Shown here: positions 24,450-36,265 of the stretch, in pieces
How the letters are laid out: each line of letters starts with the position of its first letter
How positions within the stretch are numbered: the first letter of the stretch is position 1
DNA from: Thuidium tamariscinum
Taxonomy: Eukaryota > Streptophyta > Bryopsida > Hypnales > Thuidiaceae
Reading direction: 5' to 3'
NCBI GenBank assembly: GCA_947034885.2
Contig: OX344757.2
Coordinates: 22,376,001-22,440,000 of the forward strand
Length of the DNA stretch: 64,000 nt
The notes under the pieces: model-generated
The model's input: only the letters and a program-made list of their open reading frames with translations
What the model was told of the DNA's origin: nothing
Database searches by the model: none
Position numbers and translations under genes: made by a program

Positions 24450-27400
24450 TTACTTGACAAAGCTGGGCAAGCTGCTGGCCATTGCAACATCAATCCAACT
24501 GCGCATCTTCACTTGAAGGGACCCTGAAGAAACTATCTTAATTTTACAAAATTGAGGTTCTGTGCTAGCTTGAGATGCCTCTTCTGACCTATTCGCACGA
24601 CTATCATCGCCTTGCATCCCACCCCAAGAGTCCTGCCCTACAAAGGTGTATTGACCTGGTCGATTTGTAGCAGATAGTATTTGCGAAGTCTGGGCAATAT
24701 CTTTTCCCCCATTGTACTCCACCTATACTTAACAAATCAACACAGCAACCATCCAGAACTGAAGTCACTTCAGTTGTTACAGTGTAAATCTGAGCTGACA
24801 GAGACAAAAATTCTTGCTATCAGAAACCAAGCACATATTTACAGCAAGATAAAACCATGAAAGTACCCTAGACGATAGATTATGCAGGAAAAGCCATTCA
24901 AACCTGTGCAGAAAGATTATTGGAAAAGTACAAAGTCACGCTTCCCTCGCTCGCGTCTATATCAATCTGATTGTCATCAAATACGGTCAGTAGGAGGCTC
25001 TACCCTTAAACTGACTACCTTACAAGCAACAGAGACTGAATACATAGAACTATGATCTTCAAGAACAGAATTAAGGACTCCCTTAATAACTTCCTAGGAT
25101 AAGCAACAAGCTACAATACATCTGGAGGTCAATCGATTGCCAAACTACAAGAGAAACATCAGTTCATTCTTAATACCGATGTATCAACATTGGCACACTT
25201 TTTAGCGAAATGAGGTCAATATTGGTGCGCGAAGTTTCGTTGTTTGCTGGCTACATATCGAAGTCTAAATTGAGAAAACTCCAGGGAGAAACTCAATGCT
25301 TACCTCTCGAGCATGCTCATGTAATTGCAATGATACAGCGCCTCCATTCGTCACAATTCTTGCCTTACTGGGGGAAGGCACATGAATCAGGACCTCATAT
25401 GAAAGATTTGAACACTTTCAAACTATGTTCATCATTCAGATTTCAGACTCTCAACGTTACCAAACCAAGGGAAACTAAGGAACGCTGAAGCTCAAAAATT
25501 GAAAGAAACTCCTTTAGCACAGTGAATAGCTTATACAGCTTGGAATCAGCACTTTGTAGTCCCCACTGCTTCGCATTGATAGGTTTCCCTCTCAGGGTAG
25601 AAGCTTGGAGTGCAATAAGCATTTACTGTACAGAACCAGTGCTTCCACTGAACAGGAAAGGAATTGCAAGGAAACAGGATATTCAAGAGAGTAGTTCCAG
25701 TACCCATCTATTCCGGTTATCTGGACTGATCCACCGTCTGTTGAAACCTGTTTAAGCAAGACGAAGAAACACGGTCAATAGTTACGCTCATACACAAGTG
25801 CACTGCTTCCACCTTACTTAAAATTCATTCAATATACAGAGACTAAGGAATATTCCTCATCGTAAAACACACAAACCGAAACGTCTTTCCAGAAATTAAA
25901 AATAAAGCACCCTCTCTAGATGCCGTGTTAATTTGCTAAAAATAAAGGTTTGACATTCGAAGTTCACGTACCAAAGCACTATCTTGTGCCTGAATATGCT
26001 TCGCTTCAAATGAGCCACCACTTGATTTCATCACCACATCTGTAGGTAACCAAAAAAATGCAACATATGAAAATCAATTCCTACGATGAGAAACACTTGA
26101 AGGTACCATTGAAATTTGGAGTTTAGGGTAAAGATAGAGCTTTGGTGCATGAATTTGAAGAGACCTTTTGCACATGTTCAACAAAAGCATCAAAAGCATC
26201 AAAAGCATTAGCTGGAACGACATCACGATACTGAAGAAGATCGACTGCTTTTCTAAGATTAAGAGGTGCTTACCATTGCCGTAAAGAGATCCAACGTAAA
26301 TATCACCTCCGCCAGCATCCATATCAATAGTGGTGCCCACCAGCCGTTTTATTGAAACATCACCCCCCATTGTTTTTATCACTGAATCTGCAGAAACCTG
26401 GCACAGGAAGGTAGTACATAATAGCATGAACAGACAAGCCCTTGTCTACTTCCCAAGGTCAACACTAAGAGCAAAATACTACCACAGCGAATTACTGTTT
26501 CGGACGAGCGCCGATTCTTCAAGATAACTGATCGGCTATACACAGATTTACAGGTTACTGTAAATCATGACTCATTAAAGATAACTTCAACGAATAAAAA
26601 GCGTGTGAAAACCTTACCAAGTCAGCTGTGAAGCAACCTCCATGAGTCAGAACTCTGGCCGTTCCTCCCCGCATATCACCTATTAATAAGTAGAGGCAAG
26701 ACAAGGATCCCCATATCAGTGTTCAGCTCTGGGTTCAGACAAAAGGCTAGATCTTAAGGTGCATCAGATCCATCAACAATGAAGTCTCACCAAGTGTCAC
26801 ATGGCCACCGGAAGTCTCGACATTCAAGTTCCCTTCTCTCTGCAATAACTCCACACATGATATCCGCATCAGAAGTGTGGTGGAGAAGACAGAGATGTCT
26901 ATAATATTGAGTCTCGACCCATTGTCACGTTTTCATCCTTAGAAATTTCCATCAGAAGTTTTGGAAGTATTATTGAGTGTAAAATCCAGTTCTAGCAAAC
27001 TGAAGAAAATACTCCGTTTTCTTGCGCAACGGGGTGGTGTTGCAAATCTCGCAACGGTTGTACTGCTAGTTAAAGCGTAGATACAAAACTCATGAGAGTG
27101 CCAACATTCAAGACTGAATTTCTTCTGTGCATGCTTCAAGATATTCCTCGCTCACAACAAATCACGGGACAACAGTAGCACGAACTAGTTGACTGATCCA
27201 CCATCACGCTCAGTAATTCATGGCACAACATACCACTCGCAAAGCAATGCTATGGTGTAAAGATTGTTTTGCCTTTCAAACAAACTTCGCTTGAGACAGT
27301 CACCATTAATCTGAGCTGAGTTAAGAGGGTATTTCTGAAATTACAATCCATCTCGAAGCTAAGGAAATACCTAAAAAGGCCACATCTTGGAAAGTTGACC

Positions 27401-29497
27401 TTGTAACGATCCTCACCAGACTTTGAATGCGAACTGGATTCTGCTTGGTCTCCACAGACAAGCTGCACCAACGTGCAGGCATGGCTGCCCTGACACCCTC
27501 CAGAGACACGCTTCCGTCCGATGCTTGACCTCCATATCCTGGAATGTATCCAATTTTCTGCAACTCTGCTCAGGCCAGATACTCTCAGACCACGGCCAAA
27601 ATCCTGGGAGAACATCAATATCTACGGCGGCCAATATCTAAGAATTAAGATTACATCAACAGCAGAAAGTCAGTACTTCTCCAAAGGGTTGAAAGTGAGA
27701 ATCTAGAATGCTTACTGACATAATTTTGGGACTCTATTAGTTGGAAATCTGACCAGTCACCAACTCTGAGTCCAGCTTTCCAACGGGCCTGCAAAATGAA
27801 ATCAGAAACTACTTACTACAAAGTAAGCCAATTGCCTGCACAAGGTGTAAAGTGTGATATATTGAAAGTTGTCCGCATGGAAGCTCTGACTTGGCCAGCG
27901 TCACTACTCACAACTTCGTCACAGCAATGGAACTCACCTCTAGCACAATCTCCTCCAGGTTATCCCCTGTTACGACATCCACATCGGTGTCTGAACCAGC
28001 CACACATATCTACATCACATTCCAGTTTAGCAGTCCCTTGAGAAGAAAGTGAACAGGTAGTCTCCAGAGTTTTATTGGAACCATTTTCAGATAAGAATTG
28101 TGAAGTCGAAATATTCAAAGCAAGGTCTAATTTATGTAATTCATTATGTAAAATAGAAAACGAATGGTGGCCATCAAATTTTTTTCTACTTGAAAAAAGT
28201 AGGATCGGATACATACCCTCAACTCGGCTCCCACTTTCACAGGCACACGCTTGATAGAGACGTCTGCTTCCTTTATTCTCAAATCGGGGCTTGTGGTGAA
28301 GTAATGCCTACCCCATTCCGAATATCTCTTTACCGCTACGGGTCTCCAGTTCCCTGCGAAGCAATAGTTTGATAAGTAAGTAACATTAAATTTCAAATAG
28401 AAAGGGAAAAGCATAGTGTGTGTAAGCGTCGGAAGAATGGACCCTCAGAGAGCCTATAACACCTGCCCTAAATTCTAGCTGAAGCTCCATCTGAACTTTA
28501 TTTTCAATCATGTGCCGGTCACGATGAAGGTAACATCATGAAATCCTAAAGTAGCAAACTTCAACTCAAAATGCAACCTTACGATCTAATATTTCAGAAT
28601 TTGGCATTATACTAGTGCTCCCGTGTCCAATTCAAACTTACTCAGCTTGCAATAAATAATCAATTACTCAATTAGCGCAGCAAGGCCTCTGCGTGAAAAT
28701 GCGTGTACATATCCGTCAATGCCATGTTTTATTCTTTCTCAGCTACTGTCGCATGCTCTATAAGCAACTTGAGTGATGAGGTCATACAAGCGTTGCCAGA
28801 ACAGCCTATTGCACAATAGATCGAGGATAACCCTAATTCGGCATGACGTGGTGCAAACCTAAAGACTCCAAACCGTTTTTTCAATCGTGTGCCAGTGACG
28901 AAGAAATACATCGTCCTCCAAGCTACTCAAATTTTGAATTAGCGAAAATTTCAGCACCGAACATTCTAACAATGCACCAACTGGCATAATTTATAGGGTT
29001 CGAAATACGGTGATCCTACGTCCAATTCAAAACTACTCATTATCGATTAATTATTGCAGCAAGCAAGGCCTCTGCGTTTGACGCCAGCGCATTCGTGTCA
29101 AGCTCGTGTTTAAGCTCTTCCAGTCATTCCCATTGCACAATCGACAGACGCGAACCCCAATTCAACTCGATGTGACCTAACCTAAGAGATTTGAAAATTT
29201 ACCTCCGGGATTGGGCAGCCCAGCAGATGTCCACTTTCGACTGCTCGTCAACAGCGTATTCACTCGATCAGCAACCCTACACTCACCACACACACGATCT
29301 CGCAACACCAGTATACCTCGGCGCATGGAAGTCCATTGCAGAGTTCGCCCCTGCAACATACAATCCCCAATCAACTCACCAAATCGCGCAGAACTGAATT
29401 CTTTACCAGCAAATTGTTTTCTTCCTAAATTCATTAATGGAGAAATCGGCATTAATGCAGAAGCATGCAATGTGCATGAAACAATTTTGCTTACCAT
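24450..29497 (-). CDS. FAM185A-like DUF4097 beta-strand repeat protein
   Basis: Thirteen exons in transcript order: 29497-29203, 28353-28217, 28009-27938, 27788-27720, 27557-27417, 26839-26791, 26679-26618, 26397-26274, 26039-25972, 25747-25704, 25367-25304, 24966-24904, 24722-24450. All junctions are GT-AG and in phase, giving 486 residues. From about residue 195 the chain shows the regular beta-repeat of DUF4097 proteins: NLNVETSGGHVTLGDM, GGDVSIKRL, GGGDIYVGSLYG, MKSSGGSFEAKHI, STDGGSVQITGIDG, RIVTNGGAVSLQ and EGSVTLYFS. The end, SGSLQVKMRSWIDV, fits the FAM185A tail. The N-terminal 98 residues are basic and Ser-rich with few acids, like an organelle targeting peptide (inference). Exons 3-5, between about residues 145 and 190, match the family least and their boundaries are least certain. 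Biochemical role of the family is unknown. Confidence 0.8.
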
Positions 29498-29635
29498 GGT
29501 GCAAAAGCTTCAATGCATCAACTCATGATCGGGGTTACGCCTCAAATGCTTGAAGTGGCGCAATGGAACAGCTCTGAAGCAAATTCACGGCTCCGAAATT
29601 CCCGAGTATCAACCTGGGCGGGCCGGACTCCACTA

Positions 29636-29907
29636 AAGGTGGGTACACCCAAAAGCGCCACTTATGCATACTGTGCCTAGTTCCTGTTATCATACTGTTC
29701 AGATTTTATACAGTCTTGTTGGCGAGTGAAAGCATGTTCCAATGCACCAAAGAACAGAGGATTTGGATACCGTATGCAAAAGTTATTAACGGTCAAAGTC
29801 TGTTTCTGAAAGCGCCATCTACAGTCTGGATACATGACTGATTTTGGAAATGTATGCACATTATAGATGGTGCTTTTAGGTCAGGTGCTATTTTGGGTGT
29901 ACCTACC
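29636..29907. mobile_element. TA-flanked MITE (Tc1/mariner-like ends), inverted copy
   Basis: AAGGTGGGTACACCCAAAAG at the left, TTTTGGGTGTACCTACC at the right, TA on both sides (29634-29635 and 29908-29909). It is the reverse complement of 22109-22382 over its whole length. It lies about 140 bp upstream of the FAM185A-like start codon, so it is in or next to that promoter. Confidence 0.8.
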
Positions 29908-29913
29908 TAAATC

Positions 29914-30106
29914 TATATTCAATTAGTGTCACCCTCTTCTTACTCACCTCTTCTTACTCAAGGCTATGATTTTTTTACAAAAAATGAATTTTTTTACCAA
30001 GAGCATAGATATCAATAATATTCAAACATAGTTGATAAAAATATTTATCAACAATAAAATTTAATAAGAAATTTGACATCAATTAGTATAGGTGACACTA
30101 AATATA
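29914..30106. mobile_element. Small MITE-like element with TTAGTGTCACC ends
   Basis: TATATTCAATTAGTGTCACC at the left and GGTGACACTAAATATA at the right form an imperfect terminal inverted repeat about 193 bp apart. The interior is AT-rich. It directly follows the TA-flanked MITE. Target-site duplication not resolved. Confidence 0.45.
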
Positions 30107-30403
30107 ATTACTAGTGTAGTGTTAGAAGCCTTCTACATGAAGTAGGGTTGCTATTTTATAAGCATGTGAGCGTGATCTTGTCAGCTCGTAAGTATACATT
30201 TTCTAAAATATTTCATCTAAAATTTTTGGTCAAATCTATTAACTTAATAAGTTATTAATGCTTATTATTATGAGCCTATTACCATGGTCCTTTAAACAAC
30301 CTTGTTGTGCCATTTCTTATACTTTATTAGATTGTAAGAAAAAAAATTGGTGACTAATTAGAATTTTTTTGAAATTAAATGAGGTTATTCTATTCAAATT
30401 TAG

Positions 30404-30590
30404 ATTTTTTTTATCACTCCCCTCCCTATTGTGTCTTAGTACCTCTTGGCACCAAAGGGAGTCTCATAGCTATGACCAAAAAAATTAAAAAATAATTTTA
30501 ATTTTAATTTTTTTTAGCCACAGCCACGAGACTCTCCTTGGTGTTGAGAGTTACTAAGACACAAGAAGGAGGGGAAAGATTACAAAAATC
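30404..30590. repeat. Inverted-repeat hairpin element, about 187 bp
   Basis: Arms of about 60-75 bp pair with some mismatches: CACTCCCCTCC, TGTGTCTTAGTA, CTTGGCACCAAAGG and GAGTCTC on the left meet GAGACTC, CCTTGGTG, TACTAAGACACA and GGAGGGG on the right. The loop is AT-rich. Ends GATTTTTTTTATC / GATTACAAAAATC extend the pairing. Confidence 0.6.
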
Positions 30591-31306
30591 TCGCAAAATC
30601 CAATAAGTATCGTGATAAATGTTCAATTTTCTTTTTAGTATTGAAAGGTACCATTGAAAAAAAAATGATTAACTAAACAACCAATAGATGAAAAAGGAAA
30701 AAGTGGATCTGCCAAGGTAAACCAACCAATGATAGGCCAAATACCTACCAATCCATCATAGGCGGGTGAAAGCAAGCTAATAGGAGTCACTAGTAGACCT
30801 TAATGGACTTCCTTGCATATCACTTTACTCTAAGGAGATGCCATTAATGTAATGAAACTGGCAGCCACGGTCACCTGATAGGTCATTTAGTACATGCATT
30901 CACTCAAGGCAAGATAGGCAACATTCAAATTTTCCCTGGGGTTCCAAGCACTTCATTTTGGACTCGTCACTTATTTTGACCATCTTGTCTCTCACGTACA
31001 TTTTGCATCTTGGTCTTTGAAGATCTTAATTGTTGTTGTGTCTTTAATTTGGACGATTAGGATTTAAGGCTTTGGGAAGCTAGCTTTATAAGCTTTGTCA
31101 CCTTTGGATTGAGTGATGGAGGAAACATGGGAACATTGAGAGAGTTTCAAATGGCAAGAAGGAAAAAAAACCACACCAAGAGAGTTTAGGGAAGGATTTC
31201 AAGAAGAAGTTGAGCATTAAGCTAGAGATGATTATCCAAAAGTGCAGGAAGAAAATGCACAAACTGAGAAGTTTTTCGAAGAAGAGAGGGGTTAGTTAGC
31301 AAATGA

Positions 31307-32040
31307 GTGAATCTGAAGGCAACATCAAAGGTTGTTTTTGTCACCAACATGGATGTAGAAGAATTGTTTGAAAAGTGCACAAACACAACGAATACAGTCT
31401 TGAATCCCGATGCAAAGAAAGATTTGATAGATCTATATTTGAAGACTTATGGATCAACATTTGTTACTAACAACGAGTTTGTAGGGGGGCTCATGAAGGG
31501 GTACATTGCAAATTTGAAGAAAAGGAAGGTCAATTGGGCTCTAGCGGCTTTAATGATAGCATTGAAGAAAACTAATTGAGTGCAATGGCTCTTGCTACGA
31601 TTGTTGAATCCAAATGGTAGTGACAATACGATAGCTTCAAAACTAAAGCAAAGTTCTATGAAATCCCACCAAAATGGGAGTTGTAGTTGTAGTGTAGGAA
31701 CAATGGTAAAAGCAAAAGGAGCCTAGGTTAGGTATGAGAGCATTCAATTAGGTGCAAGGTTTCTCAATTTTTATCCATACGGAATTTCTCCCAATAATTT
31801 AGATGGAGTTTAAAGTATTTGTCAAATTGAGGGTGAAATTCTTGCCATTGCCACGAGTAAAGTCAATTATATAAAAGTAAAGTGTATAGAACTTGGTGAT
31901 AAGCTGATTGGATTCAAGTTCATCATAGATGATCGCCGCATTATAGCAAATGAAGATGGAGAGAAGGTGTTACAACTACCATCAAAGTTTGAAAGAGCGC
32001 AAAAGGCTTTTTTTGAATTGGAGCTACAAGTAGGATTTCC
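31307..32040 (+). pseudogene. Decayed protein-coding remnant, unknown family
   Basis: An open frame at 31307-31579 (TTG-initiated as drawn; first ATG at 31349) codes 90 residues with a balanced composition (DAKKDLIDLYLKTYG, GLMKGYIANLKKRKVNWALA). After the stop, coding-like sequence continues in another frame to about 32040 (FLNFYPYGISPNN, then, after a stop, KLIGFKFIIDDRRIIANEDG and a final stop). This looks like one gene broken by stops and shifts. I do not recognise the family; a transposon or a lineage-specific gene are both possible. Confidence 0.4.
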
Positions 32041-32339
32041 AGTTTAGCTTGTTTTCATTTTCAATGTCCAGGGATTATTGTGGATTGTTGTTGTATATAT
32101 ATTGTCCAATGTTGATTGGCTTGGTTTAGGGTTTAGGTAGTAGGATATTAGTTTAGCGCTTTTAGTAGCATTTCTTTCTTTTTGAGCAGGGTATTGGTTT
32201 CTCTGTCAATTGTGCCGAGTATAATGAGTTCAAGCAAAAGTTAGGGATCCTACGTAGTAGTAGAGATTTAATTGAATAAAAGTTTGATATTTCATGATTT
32301 GTAGCACAGTCCAATTAAGACAAGGCAATCAAGGGTGAG

Positions 32340-32800
32340 GACTTTTATTAAGACATTGAAGAAAAGCTAATGAGAGAAGACTTTGATCTCACAATTTTGA
32401 GTAGGGAGATTGTGGACATGAAGAGACATATTGCCGTTGTGGATGAATAATATGCCATAATAGAAAAGGGAAGTGGCTTGTCATTGTGGCCAAATTCAAC
32501 GTTGCATTTACCAATGATGAATGATGTCCATCCTAATTTGCAGCTACATCCTTGTGTATTCTGCAATAGAGGATAAACATATTATGATATTGCAATTACT
32601 TCATGCAAACATGTCTACCATATCTTCTATACAATAGCAATTGCCAAACTTTACAATAAGTGCATTCGGTGTAATGAAGTTTTTCACCTTCTTTGGTGGC
32701 AAAATTTTGGCTTCCAGGATGCATGTGCTAGCTTTGAAGATGAGATCATGAAGATGGAATTACCAACTCAGCTAGAAGAGTTGAAGTAATCTCTAAAAGA
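32340..32800 (+). pseudogene. Decayed coding remnant with a RING-like Cys/His pattern
   Basis: Read in one frame with stops ignored, 32551-32790 shows the spacing C-x2-C, then C-K-H-x2-H, then C-x2-C, followed by a Trp/Phe-rich segment (HLLWWQNFGFQDACASFED) and an acidic helix. The order resembles a RING-type zinc-binding fold, but at least one in-frame stop and missing ligands show it is not intact. It may be the 3' part of the remnant at 31307-32040. Confidence 0.35.
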
Positions 32801-33528
32801 AAATGGCAATCAACATATTCTAAATTATAGGACCCACATTTTTTTCTTAACCCTTAAGCGCGCCAACGTTCAGTTTTTGGACGATGCATAGATTGCAGAC
32901 ACTGTAACTCGGAGGCTCTGACAAGTTTTCATCCATATTTTTTTGTCAACGCAGGTGGTCAAGTTCTAAACTATGAATAGCAAAGCTCTTCTCGGAAATC
33001 GGAATACACCAGCAGTATTTTTTAGAAAATGGGAAAGTAGAGATATGCCTATAATTGTAGAAATTTCTGTTTGCCCGTGGGTGGGACCGAAGATGTGAGT
33101 CATGTTTTTTTGTTTTTTCCCCCTTTCCAGGGCAGTGGTTGATTCTTTTGGTGGTTGTACATTTGCTTGTGTCACAATGTTTGAAAAACTAGTTGTCACT
33201 ACCTTATAATATTCAATTATTGCATGGGTACGACATTGTTTGAAGATAAAGAGTATGCAACAAAGCTACATAGAATGTCACATTTCAGGAACAGTGCGTG
33301 CATTTGGAATTTAGAAAGGATTACATTGTCGACTGCTTGAATTGTCACGACAATTGCTACCCTAATAACTAACTCGGCAGTCGGCACAATAGAATCGTTC
33401 ATTACCTAGAAAAGAATTGACTGACGAGCAGAATGTGAGCCAACAACTGCGTCCTCGCCTGAGCTAGAGAGCCTGCACCTTGTCGAGATTGCATTGTTTC
33501 ATATTTTCCCCTCTCCATCTTTGCGCAC

Positions 33529-33861
33529 ATGCAAAAGTGTCATAACCTAACATTGAAACCAAAATTGGAAGCCGAAGTCAGTCATGGCACTCTCATAACA
33601 AATCAGGGCATGAGTGGAATAAAGGACAACTCGCAGGCTCTTTTGGTAGTACAGTTTACTCAATTCTACTATGATGCACTCGTTCAAAGAAAGAAAGCCA
33701 TGATGATGCAAACCAGAGTAGAGCAAACAGGGCGACACATCCAAGAACATCAGTATAAATTTCAGGTCTTCCTGAACCGTAACGTCACCCCCACCCCCGA
33801 ACACTCTTGTACTTCGCTCTTTAAAGGGCTTACGGTGTCGGGTAGAGAGGAGCGCGCTTAG
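33529..33861 (+). other. Unassigned overlapping open frames
   Basis: A 110-codon frame on the plus strand overlaps a 107-codon frame on the minus strand (33547-33870). Neither shows a recognisable domain. Composition is balanced, so a degraded gene is possible, but no choice of strand can be supported. Confidence 0.2.
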
Positions 33862-34373
33862 GGAACACACAGGGTGTCTGGCTGCACGTTGATGAGTGAA
33901 GTTGGGTAAGTCTTCAAAACTCGAATCTTCTCTTGATCTTCACTCGAATCTTTGCTTGAATCTTCACTTGTTCTTTTGTTGGCCTATCCTATGGCTGGGC
34001 TCTATAGGGCCAAGGGTGAAGGTGTGTGATAAAAAACAAGGCTTCGGACGGGTAAAACGGGACGGCCAACACGAGTAACCGTCCGGATGATGGGCCTCTA
34101 AACTTCAAACCCACGATGACTAGGAAGCGTCTTTCATCAATGGAAACAACATAAAAGATCGACCATGTGGGCCATTAACCCCACTTCGTCGCCACAAACA
34201 CAAAATGGAGCGCTTATTGGATAACCACGATTCACAACGGTTTTACAATGCAGAAATTGAATTTTCAACTAGCCTCCAAAACTGGCTGGGAATAACAGAA
34301 ATGAAAACAAGCCACAAGCCACAATACAAGGCTAGATCCTCGACATGTATGGCCTTTGAATCTTCAAGTCTTC

Positions 34374-34525
34374 AAAAGAACTCAAAGAACCCAAAGAACC
34401 CAAAGAACCCAAAGAACCCAAAGAACCCAAAGAACCCCAAAGAACTTCAAAGAACTTCAAAGAACCCAAAGAACCCAAAGAACCCAAAGAACCCCAAAGA
34501 ACTTCAAAGAACCCCAAAGAACACT
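34374..34525. repeat. Minisatellite of AAAGAACCC units (about 9 bp)
   Basis: About sixteen head-to-tail units of CAAAGAACC with 10-bp variants CCAAAGAACT and TCAAAGAACT, arranged as two similar higher-order blocks. Read through in any frame it gives Lys-Asn-Pro or Gln-Arg-Thr repeats, which explains the long open frames here; they are not genes. Confidence 0.9.
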
Positions 34526-34599
34526 AGAAAACTTCTCCTTTTACTAGCTGCGATTTTCTTTCTAGTGCTACAGATGGCTTAAGTTTCCAAATACTTAGT

Positions 34600-35400
34600 G
34601 TAATATCATTTTGGAAAGATAACTTTACAAGGAAAACACCCTCCAAGTCTCAACTATATCTAAACTACTGTCCAAAAGTTATTAGAGTGCAAAGTAGCGA
34701 TTCCTCAAATCCCTTGGCAACTAACTACTGCCTCTATATTTTTCTATAACTTTTGAACTACAAATCCAAATTGCAAGTGTGATAGCAATTTAGAATCATC
34801 AAACTAATATCCACAATCTCAGAAAGTTTCATGAGAAACTAAGACTCTGTCCAAAAGTTATTAAGGAACAAAGTCTCGAGTTTCTAAATTATAAAGGCTA
34901 CACTCCTTCCTATCTTCTACACTCTATAATTTCTTCAATAAGAGTTCAAATGAAGTGAATGAACTCATTATGAATAGGAAATTCTACAAACTAATTCCAC
35001 AAGAATTTTCAAAGACATATGAGAAACACGCCCACAGTTGTGGTCGTTTCAAGTCACAGCCTTTCTCTTTCCAAACTCCAATTTTCCTCCAGACCTTCAA
35101 CTCCTCATAACTTTCTCCTCCAAACTCCAAATCAGATGAGTGATGACTTTTTGGAAAGCTACTACAATGATATACAATACCTCCAAATCTCAAGACAAGA
35201 TGAAAAATATTCCAAAAGTTATGGCTCAAAGAAGCCTCTGCTCTTCTCAATGGAAGGCCTTAGGTCCTCTCAACTTCAAAACTCTATAACTTTTGATTCA
35301 CAAGTCCAAATTCAACTTGTAAGCACAATTTGGAAAGGTCTAATCATAAGGAATCAGATGCCAAAGTTTCAATTCCAAAGATTCAATGCTCAATGAGCTA
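34600..35400. repeat. Degenerate direct repeats, transposon-like non-coding block
   Basis: The phrases CTATAACTTTTGA(A/T)(C/T), CAAATCCAAATT-like, CAATTTGGAAAG-like and CCAAAAGTTATTA recur in the same order several times, roughly every 130-200 bp. This pattern is seen in untranslated parts of plant retrotransposons, but no LTR, primer site or protein was found to confirm it. Confidence 0.45.
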
Positions 35401-35746
35401 CATCAACCCGAAATTCGGCTTCAAGACCCCCGTTAACACTCACACACAAAACTCCTTCTCCACACACCAACAAAGCATCTTTTCCCTAATTTCCTCCCCA
35501 TCATAAATGAGGGGGGTGAGGCACATCAGCCTATACCCCTATCAAGACCCGACCTAAGATTCCAATCACTTCCCCATTCACACTCTCCCTTATCACCAAA
35601 CCCCAAGCTAATTTTTCTATCACAAAAACTTCATTCTACATTTAATCACATATTGCGATTAAAATAAAATACTCAAAATATAAAATTAAGAACTAACATT
35701 CAATAAATGTTTACTAGAGGTAAAAAACTAGAGTCCAATCGAAGCT

Positions 35747-36265
35747 TCACTCCATCTGCAGAAACTTGAGGATGCGTTTGATTGTCGCGACGACATAATC
35801 AGTACGTTCCGCCTTTGTCAAAGGATTCATCGGTCCTTTTAACCATCGTTCGTGACCGCGACTCCCTTCGATAAGCCTCACCATACCAAAATATTGTTCG
35901 TCGTTTAGACCTTCAAAACATCCTTCAAAACAACCTTCAAAACATCCTTCAAAACATCCTTCAAAACATCCTTCAAAACATCCTGCAAACGTCATTTCAC
36001 GACTTTCGAGCTCAACACACCCAACTTGCAATAAGATCACCAAAGCTCGAGCATCTCGCTGAAGGTTCCCGTGCCACCGTTGCTCCACACGAGGTTGTTT
36101 CGGCGGTCGAGAAGGCCCAGCTTCATCTCGTGGATGCTCACGCGGCAATACAATATCTCGCAGCAGAAGAAGTTGATCCGGTAGTTGTGACAACGAAAGT
36201 TCAAATTCAGCCTCCGATTGAGGCTCTTCATCTTGAGACTCAGAAAAAACCTCCAGTTCGACATT
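35747..36265 (-). CDS. Candidate terminal exon of an unrecognised protein with (GCFE)n repeat
   Basis: From a possible acceptor ending AACTAG (36266-36267 on the minus strand) to TGA at 35747-35749 the frame is open for 172 codons. No ATG occurs near its start, so it is treated as a last exon with an unseen first exon. It runs: acidic start (ESQDEEPQSEAEFEL), LPDQLLLLRDIVLP, a Pro/Arg-rich stretch, WHGNLQRDARALVILLQVG, then six Phe-Glu-Gly-Cys-type units coded by a 12-bp DNA repeat, and a well-formed C-terminus (LNDEQYFGMVRLIEGSRGHE, KAERTDYVVATIKRILKFLQ). The exon is GC-richer than its surroundings. A decayed copy of the same C-terminus lies at 55250-55375. Family unknown; transposon-borne or lineage-specific host gene. 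Confidence 0.45.
   Translation of the reverse strand, partial: NVELEVFSESQDEEPQSEAEFELSLSQLPDQLLLLRDIVLPREHPRDEAGPSRPPKQPRVEQRWHGNLQRDARALVILLQVGCVELESREMTFAGCFEGCFEGCFEGCFEGCFEGCFEGLNDEQYFGMVRLIEGSRGHERWLKGPMNPLTKAERTDYVVATIKRILKFLQME
35913..35990. repeat. In-frame 12-bp tandem repeat CTTCAAAACATC
   Basis: Six units of CTTCAAAACATC (one reads CTTCAAAACAAC) plus a partial unit. Being a multiple of three it keeps the minus-strand frame open and codes a repeated Glu-Gly-Cys-Phe tetrapeptide. Confidence 0.9.

Noticed and set aside
24724..24790. Possible extra FAM185A-like exon (frame starting with IYTVTTEVTSVLDG)
   Set aside because: It has an acceptor but no usable donor before the final exon; skipping it keeps the frame and fits the family C-terminus.
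34205..34582. 125-codon plus-strand frame with Lys-Asn-Pro repeats
   Set aside because: Open only because the 9-bp minisatellite has no stops; the non-repeat parts show no protein signal.
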